Positions 57,224-64,000 of a DNA stretch of 64,000 nt are shown here, piece after piece (within the stretch, counting starts at the first letter, position 1; every line of letters starts with the position of its first letter). This DNA is from Schizochytrium sp. TIO01 (Eukaryota > Sar > Bigyra > Thraustochytrida > Thraustochytriidae), in assembly GCA_004764695.1 (NCBI GenBank), contig SMSO01000032.1:5331483-5395482 (forward strand), in the 5' to 3' direction. The notes under the pieces were generated by a model. That model saw only the letters and a program-made list of their open reading frames with translations, made no database searches and had not been told where the DNA came from. Made by a program: the position numbers and the translations under genes.

Positions 57224-58243
57224 TTACATGCCACGGGTAAGGACAAAGTCGTGGAGGGCGCCACCAAGGGGTCCGCCGACGAGAGGAGCGATGAGATAAA
57301 CCCACACATTCTTCTTCATACCGGGGAAGGCCAAGGTGTCCCAGCCAAGTCCGTAGGCAAGGAAGCGAGGGCCAAGGTCACGTGCCGGGTTGATGCCCAT
57401 CTGCTCAAGGGGTCCAAAGATGCAGCCAAGGAGGAGAACTGCCATGCCAATGGTATAAGCGATGGCACCACCACCAAGGCGGAGCTGGTTGCGCGGGTCG
57501 GCCACAACGAAGACGATGTAGGCGAGGAATCCGGTACCAAAGGCCTCGATGGCAAAGGCCTCACCAGTGCTGACAGTTTCTTGAGTCCAGAAGGCTTCCT
57601 CATACACAGTGGCTGGGTTCGGGTACATGCCGTTGAAGAGGAATCCTGTGAGCTCACTTCCCGGCTGGCCACGAGTGATGCCTGCGTAAGCCTCGAATTG
57701 TGTGATAGCTTTCTTGTAAAAGGCATAGTTAAGGCCAGCACCAGCAATACCACCAAGAAGCTGGGCAGCCCAGTAAGCGGGAAGGCGGCGGATAGGGAAG
57801 TGGTCCGGGCGAAGAAGAGCAAAGGTCAAGGTGATGGCCGGGTTAAGGTGAGCGCCAGAAATACTGATGGTGGAGATGATAGCAAGAGTCACAGCAATGG
57901 CCCAGATTATGACAACCTGGAAGATGCCAGAAGTGGATCCAGCAACCAAGGCAGCCGATGTGACGGCAAGACCAAAGAAGCAGTACATGCCGGTGCCGAC
58001 AACTTCAGCAGCCAACATTTGAAAAAATGTAGGTGGGCGCACGGCGTCAGGGCTGGTGGAAGGGTTGCCACGAAGCTGCAGAATGAAGTTTTCGTATCTC
58101 TTGGTGAGACTCAGGGGTCCGGTGGTCTTCTCTTCGACAACCATGGAGCGGCTAGTGCCCTTGACGAAGCTATCTTCGGGGTCGCTGGCGTTGTCGCCCT
58201 GGCCAACCTTGCCATTGCCGCGTTCAATATCATCGGACATCAT
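57224..58243 (-). CDS. Aquaglyceroporin 5 (MIP family, GlpF-like), 339 aa
   Basis: Fifth copy. The open frame reaches back to a TTG at 58339, but the first in-frame ATG is at 58243 (two consecutive ATGs, MMSDDIERGN), so the upstream Asn-rich stretch is probably 5' UTR. The first NPA box is at 134-136 and the second at 285-287, followed by Arg288-Asp289 and L-G-P-R. Selectivity-filter positions are Trp114, Gly273, Met282, Arg288, the same set as copy 3. Loop C has Y-P-N-P at 207-210. The pre-TM1 motif R-G-N-P-S-T-S-P-D is at 58-66. Codons here are visibly more GC-ending than in the other copies, and the antisense strand is open along the whole gene, which suggests strong codon bias and possibly the highest expression in the array. 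Confidence 0.95.
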   Translation of the reverse strand: MMSDDIERGNGKVGQGDNASDPEDSFVKGTSRSMVVEEKTTGPLSLTKRYENFILQLRGNPSTSPDAVRPPTFFQMLAAEVVGTGMYCFFGLAVTSAALVAGSTSGIFQVVIIWAIAVTLAIISTISISGAHLNPAITLTFALLRPDHFPIRRLPAYWAAQLLGGIAGAGLNYAFYKKAITQFEAYAGITRGQPGSELTGFLFNGMYPNPATVYEEAFWTQETVSTGEAFAIEAFGTGFLAYIVFVVADPRNQLRLGGGAIAYTIGMAVLLLGCIFGPLEQMGINPARDLGPRFLAYGLGWDTLAFPGMKKNVWVYLIAPLVGGPLGGALHDFVLTRGM

Positions 58244-58881
58244 CGTTGTTGGGATCTTTGTTTGATCAAATGGTCTAGTTCTTGGCTGGTTGTTGTTGTT
58301 GTTGAGCCTTTTTGCTTCGATGCTTGCTTTAGCTCGCAAAGGTTTCGGTTTTGCTGTGGTCGGATTCTGCTGACACGGGCAAGTTTCTGATCGCCTAGGG
58401 TGCTGCTATTGTTGCCTTGGGCGGATACCTTTGCTCAAGCTTGTCAGCTCGTTTGGGATCTGCTTTCGAGCATAATTCATCGCTCGGATGCGGCTCCGAA
58501 GCCGTATCTTGGAAACCCAGGTACCTGGAGCTCGCTCATTCAGCGGGTGCAATATCGACCTGTGCATCTCGCTTAGGCTCCTCTCATGAATCAATATTCA
58601 CTGTCTAATTCGCCCACTAGACTCTGGCCCCCTGTCTTGAGCCCATTTGGCGACAAGGAAGGTGAGTGAGGTGCAACAAAAGCAAGTCTAACCGGAAGAG
58701 CTCCGCACCGTCTGTGTCACTGCACCGCCCGGCTGTAAAACCTGCGTCCGCCAGGACGAGACGAGACGGGGCAGGACAGGAGAGGGCCCTCTACCACCTT
58801 CGTTGGCCTGGAGCGGCACTTTCTAGCTGCAAGCAAACTAAGTTATCGTCGTGTCGATTGTTGTTGTTCTTCTTCTTTGCG

Positions 58882-58903
58882 GCAGCAGCAGCAGCAGCAG
58901 CAG
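58882..58903. repeat. (GCA)7 triplet repeat
   Basis: Seven uninterrupted GCA units upstream of aquaglyceroporin 5. Confidence 0.85.
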
Positions 58904-59280
58904 GACCTCCTCCCCCTCCTCATCCTCGATCTTGAGGACTTTAAGTGCTCTGTTGCTTCCATATTATTCTTTTATTCTCGTTCTCTTGGCTTCTCTATTC
59001 TCTTCTCTTCTCTTCTTCTCGTCACTGTCGCCAATGGAAAGTGCGCAAACAGTGTAGAAAGCGGCCAGAAATGAGAAAACTCGAAGGAATTCCTCTCTTT
59101 TTATTCTTCATTTACTTTTATTTTACCAAAATAAAAGTAATTTATTTAAGTTTAATTTTAATTTTTTAAAAAATTCTTTGGGGCAAGAGAATTTTTTAAA
59201 ACTTAATTTTAAAAAAAGGTGGTGGGAAATGAGGAAGGGTCCGAACGTCAATCAGTCGAAATCTACCTTTATTGATCCAA

Positions 59281-59329
59281 CATTATTATTTATTATTATT
59301 TATTATTATTATTATTAATAAATAATAAG
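59281..59329. repeat. (ATT)n trinucleotide repeat with inverted end
   Basis: ATT units with occasional extra T pass into AATAATAAG, so the end can fold back on the repeat. Confidence 0.8.
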
Positions 59330-59528
59330 AAGAATAACAATGAAGGTAATTGATGGGCAATTTTGAAGGAATCGAAGCTTTCTTCTGTTTGGGGTCAGGA
59401 ATCGCGCGCACTCGAAGCACGAATTGCAAAAGTTCCTCTGCTCAATCGAGACAGGTCGAACGCCGTTGCGGGTACATAAAAGAGCCACCGCGAGGGCGGC
59501 GCCGACGACTGAGGAGGGGGGTGTTGTT

Positions 59529-59537
<9 letters not shown>

Positions 59538-59559
<22 letters not shown>

Positions 59560-59560
59560 A
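59538..59560. repeat. (GCT)7 triplet repeat preceded by GTT units
   Basis: GTTGTTATTGTT leads into GCT units. It is one of four GCT/GCA triplet tracts in the GC-rich spacers. Confidence 0.85.
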
Positions 59561-60799
59561 GCGCCCAAGCAGCTTCAACGCAATTAATAAATTCTTCGGG
59601 TTCTTGGTTCTGCGGTTTTTAAGGGAATTCCAACTCTCGGGGCGCCTTAAAGATAAATGACAACAAAGGGTCCTTTGGAGCTCTTCAACGTGGTTTCGTC
59701 AGGAAGATGGATGGATAGAAACCTTCGATGTCGTCAGCGATCGCGAAGGCGAAGACTTGGCTGAGGCAGAGAGCAGTTTGGATGAATGTTGCTGCAGGTC
59801 GATCGATTCTCGCCAGACACACGAGGGCGGCGACAAGTGGACTCGAGAGGACGCGTGCATGAATGAATAAATGAATCGATTTGGATGTGGATTCTTACAG
59901 AGATGCCCTCCCTTTTCTGAAGGAGACAAGGATATGAGGGAGAAGCGAAACGGGCTGCTCCAGCTCGTGGACGTTTTCTTCGTCCAGTTCACGAGCTCGC
60001 TCCCCTTCGCAGCGGCTCGAGACCCCTCCCTCCCTGCCTCGCCTGCCTCGCCTGCGCGATGCTCGCTCGCTCGGTCTATCAGTCGGTCTGCGCGACGGAG
60101 ACCCTGCTTCTCTGTAAGATTTGAATGAGGTCATACGCATCGTGCGCTTTGCGCGGTCTGTTTGGATAACGATGCGAATCGATGCATTCACTCGCAGGCG
60201 CTCAATCGTGGACATCGCCTGCGCCGACTCGAAGAGCGGCGTCAGGAGCGGCCGGCTTGGAGAGCTGGGGAGGGCTCTGCGCGACGGGTCCCGGGACCAG
60301 AAGGCCGCAAGCGCATCCTGGATCGACACCGAGAGCAGAAGCTGACGCACAAGCCCGCCTGCGAGCGCGAGCATTCACAGAGCCGCTGGGAGGCGTTAGG
60401 CTCAATGCGTATCAACGGTGGTGGTGGTGATGATGAAGGCGATGATGGTGGTGGTCGTCGCCAACATGGATTCGCCCCTAGCTGGTGCAGATCAGATCCG
60501 TCAAAGCAGAACCAATGTCTGCTCTTACATTCCGCCTCATTGCAATTTTTGGGCGCCTCGGGACTGTGCGTGTGTCTACGAATTCAGGCTCGAGTCATGC
60601 AAGTGGGCATGGTTTCTCAGGAACAGCTTCTGCGATGCAGATGATCTCTTTCAGACAAAGCCAATGATGCCTACTTTCTTGGGGTCCGTTGCGAGGAAGC
60701 GAGGTCTTCGTAGGGGTTCTCGAGAGCCGCGATGGCAATAGCAACAAAGGTGCGCACCAATCACTAGCCAGCTGAAAAGGATACTCCCATTGCACGAGG

Positions 60800-60826
<27 letters not shown>
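60800..60826. repeat. (TA)13 dinucleotide microsatellite
   Basis: Uninterrupted TA alternation over 27 bases. Confidence 0.9.
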
Positions 60827-60830
<4 letters not shown>

Positions 60831-61040
60831 TTCTTGATTGATGTGTTTCTTCATCGTCTTGAACTATGCGCGTTAATCTCCGCCTCCGAGGCCAACTAAA
60901 GTCCAATCAGTTCGTGAGATGCTCTCGCACGATTCCAGATTCGATGCAGTTGGAACGGAATGCTATCTTAAGACTGCTTTTTTGTGTCTACTTCAATACT
61001 TATATTCATTTATCTGCGCGTGAGGTTGCAAATCGTGGAA

Positions 61041-61099
61041 AAGGGCAAAGCAATATATGAAGCAAAGGGCAAAGCAATATATAAAGCAAAGGGCAAAAC
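61041..61099. repeat. Tandem 24-bp repeat, about 2.4 copies
   Basis: AAGGGCAAAGCAATATAT recurs at 61041 and 61065, and partly at 61089, with a period of 24 and one A/G difference. Confidence 0.88.
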
Positions 61100-64000
61100 T
61101 CTTCGCTAGAATTAACGAAGACTGAGAGACACCTGCTCTTCTTCATTAGACCTCCGGTAGTATGATTTCTTTTTCTCTTGGTTGGGTATTTTGACGATTC
61201 CCCCCAAAACACCCGCGTAGGTTCAAGCTGCTGCTCGAGCGGTGTCAAAATCCTCTCTCGAGCTTGGCAAGCTCGAGTGAATAACAAATCGAGCAGCAAA
61301 GATTTGCATCAGTAGCCGCCCACTCTTTGAGCGCTCGCCCCTTTCTCCGTTGTCGTCAGCAGTTTCTTCGTTCACCTTTTCAATCATTCACTCATTTGTT
61401 CACCATCTTTCGAAACTTAGGAAACAGCTGAATTCAGCGCAGACGGCGTCTCGACATCTCCCTGTTTCCCCTCAATGTCGCTTGCACTTGCCAACTTGAA
61501 AGCTTCAAGAAGAGAACAAAGCTGACGTCGAGCGACTTACTCGTTCATTACTTCGCAGCGGCGCCTCAACCGGTGCAAACGGCCCGTCTTTGGATGAGTT
61601 GTCATCACTTCGCTTTTGCACGAGCTTTGCTTTGCTCTGCTTTGCTTTGCTTGCTCTGATGGTTCTCTCGTTCGTTCGAGGAGCAATGATATAAATTTAA
61701 TGATAAGAAGCTCTTCTCTATTACTTTAAAATATGTATAGATATTTTTAAAAATTTTGTTTTTATATATCCAATTGTAAACTTGAGCATATATGATTATA
61801 AATACATTTTTATCGTCGAGACTCCTCGTTTCACAGGGTCGTGTAAGGCGGCACCTCCTACCCTGTTTTGGCACTCGCACAAGTAAGTGTTTCTTTATAG
61901 AAAGTACGATAACAGAACCATTCGTTGCAGCGTTATTAAGCGCTATGAATTGCAGGAATCCAAAGTCTGAGGCAGTTAGTTAGTTAGTTTATTTGTTTAT
62001 TTGTTTGTTAGTTGGCAGTAAGCGAGTCAGTGAGTCAGTTGAGCTGTTTAGTTGTTTGGTCGGTTAGCAATCTTGCAGGAAGATTGAAATAGAATGTCGC
62101 GCATAAAGTAATCGTGACTGCCCTTCTTCTTCTTTTGTGAAAAGAATAAGTTGATAAAATCAAGGTTTGCTGGTTTCTTTATTTGTATTTTTGTTTGCAT
62201 TATTTATTTATTATAAATGTTTTTATTCCTAAAAGGAGAGAAAAGACAGTCTTTTTGCATAGTAAATACAGCCCACTGACCGCACACGCACCTTGAACTC
62301 CAAAATAAGAGAGAATCCTCATCCTGAACAATTAATTGTGAGCATCTAAAGCTCTTCTTTCTGTGAAACGAAGCGCATCGCATCCCCGATAATTGGGCTC
62401 TGACGTACGGTCGGTGATCGATGAACAGGTGAAGTATGGCCAAACAAATGAACCTCTGGTTTTCATAATCTTCAGATCCTTTCTTTTCTTCTGAACTATC
62501 TTCAAAATAATAAAAATATGCGACGCCTTTCTAATTAGAAAGAAAAGGGGAATAAAAGAAACAAGTTCAACTGAGGAGACAGCGCTCCGCCTTTCTTCCA
62601 CTCTTTCCTGAACCAATGACTCCTGATAAGAGTAAGAGAAAGAGGGATTCAACTGCAAAGTCAAACTCAAACTCAAAGCCAAACTAAGCTCAATATATCA
62701 GTTCTCGTGCCTCGCAAATCGCAGCAGGGCCTATCGATATCTTTTGCTTCTTCTCTTCTTCCGAGACCTCCTGAGCAGGCTCTCTGCGATAAATAACTTG
62801 AACTTGTAAAACCACTCGAGCAAAACCAAAGTTGAAGCACGAAGAACGTGGCAAAATGCTGACTTTTATGAACGAGATCTTACTTCAGAGCATTTGACAT
62901 CCATCCATCCGTATATTCATCCAAATCGAAGAGAATCTACAGCAGATCCGTGCAGAAAACGCCAAAAAGCGCCGCCTTCGAGAGAACGGCAACTCTCGTT
63001 GTAGCCTTTTGAGGAGTTACCTTTTATGGGCTCGAGCTTATTTGGCGAAGAGCTTATCTTAGAAAAGTTGAACTCAGCTTGATTCGAAAGATAGTGTACG
63101 CTATCTACAAAGGTTGCACTGGTTGCTTTTGAGAGTAATAGATCTTGAATGAAGGAGGGAGCTAAATCCGACTTTTGCTTAAAAGCCATGCGATCAAAAC
63201 GAGCGATGACCATATCGATTGCTCGAGTGATGGGTGATACACACCACCCACGAAGCAGAAGACTTAACGGGCTTTGCGTATCTTGAACCAGTTTCCTCGA
63301 AAGAGACTGCTCTGCAGAACCTAGTTTCGATATGCGTTTCTACAGAGATTTGGAGAAATTGTTGATGCGCATTCTTTGCGATAATTGAATAAGCAAAGAA
63401 AGAATTCCCCACACCGAAGAATGTTAGAAAGAAAGAGAGAACGCCATGGAGAACAGATTTCAAGTTGACTTGAATCCATAGCGAGCGGCGCACTCCTCCT
63501 CCTCCTTCTCCTCCTCCAAAGCGATCTCTCGAAGAGCTCTTCCTTTGCATCCGTTTCGAGCGTAGGTACGCAGCCATCTTGAACAATCCGAAGCACGAGA
63601 ACTCGAAGAACTCGAAGAACGGGTGTTCTCTCTAATCATCGCAGAATCGTAAACAACAGCAGCAATTTGAGGTCATCATGATCTCTTTCTGGTTAGTAGA
63701 AGCATGGTATATTGTAAACTACTTTTTTTTTTTTTTTTTTAAATATATAATTACAAAACCGAATGAAAATAGTATATATGACAGGTCCTAATCTTTGTAT
63801 GTAAATGAATAAATTAAAATATGAACTGGCACCGTAGGGCACAAGAGTGCCTTTTTTCCGGGTGAGTCGGTTTATCGATAAATCTTCAAAGTCGAAGTCG
63901 ATTCCAGCTTCAAATCAGGCTAAATACTGATCGCTGATGATGGACTGATCGCCGGTTTGCGTCACCTTGGATGCGATCTGTGGAGATCGTGACAGCTTCC

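Larger units (their letters stand above)
58244..64000. other. 5.7-kb gene-free right flank
   Basis: Upstream of copy 5. GC-rich and microsatellite-rich to about 61.6 kb, then AT-rich to the edge. Frames up to 160 codons (for example 59,895-60,374 on - and 60,162-60,644 on +) overlap on both strands without recognisable domains. It contains the copy 5 promoter. No other gene is supported. Confidence 0.5.

Noticed and set aside
57251-58390. Plus-strand open frame of 379 codons
   Set aside because: It lies exactly antisense to aquaglyceroporin 5, begins with GTG, and its translation has no domain. It results from GC-ending codons on the real strand.

Overview
The window is nuclear DNA of a eukaryotic microbe. 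The long genes are uninterrupted ATG-to-stop frames with no evident introns. They encode eukaryote-specific proteins: a centriolar CEP120 homologue and an endomembrane Qb-SNARE. Spacers are long, gene-poor and full of microsatellites. A centriole-bearing, intron-poor, salt-handling protist such as a labyrinthulomycete (thraustochytrid) or another stramenopile is my best guess, but it is inference; nothing here fixes the taxon. I recognised no tRNA, rRNA, CRISPR array, complete transposon or virus.

Layout. Positions 1-24,000 are gene-dense. They hold a ClC-type chloride channel/transporter cut by the left edge (-), a CPA1-type cation/proton antiporter (-), a secreted FG-GAP beta-propeller protein (-), a Vti1/NPSN-like Qb-SNARE (+), a CEP120 homologue (-), a 1343-residue unknown protein (+) and a 481-residue unknown single-pass membrane protein (-). 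From 23,677 to 58,243 there is a same-strand array of five aquaglyceroporin genes (all -), separated by gene-free spacers of about 8.8, 3.7, 11.3 and 5.6 kb. The last 5.7 kb also shows no credible gene. Spacers vary from very AT-rich (24.7-33.5 kb) to GC-rich and microsatellite-rich (39.3-46.9, 51.6-55.6, 58.3-61.6 kb). In the GC-rich spacers every frame stays open for long stretches, which produces many spurious reading frames.

Function. Seven of the twelve genes are channels or carriers for solutes relevant to cell volume: chloride, monovalent cation/proton exchange, and water/glycerol-type small solutes. This may be an osmoregulatory neighbourhood. The five aquaglyceroporins share the GlpF signature (both NPA boxes, Asp after the second NPA-Arg, a YPNP-type loop) and a lineage-specific N-terminal motif. 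They fall into two groups that differ at the pore selectivity-filter positions: Trp-Val-Val/Thr-Arg in two copies, Trp-Gly-Met/Leu-Arg in three. This points to duplication followed by divergence of substrate specificity, and it is the most interesting signal in the window.

Start sites were chosen as the first in-frame ATG. For the SNARE, the 33.5-kb aquaporin and the 57-kb aquaporin the longer open frame begins at a non-ATG codon, so I placed the start downstream.
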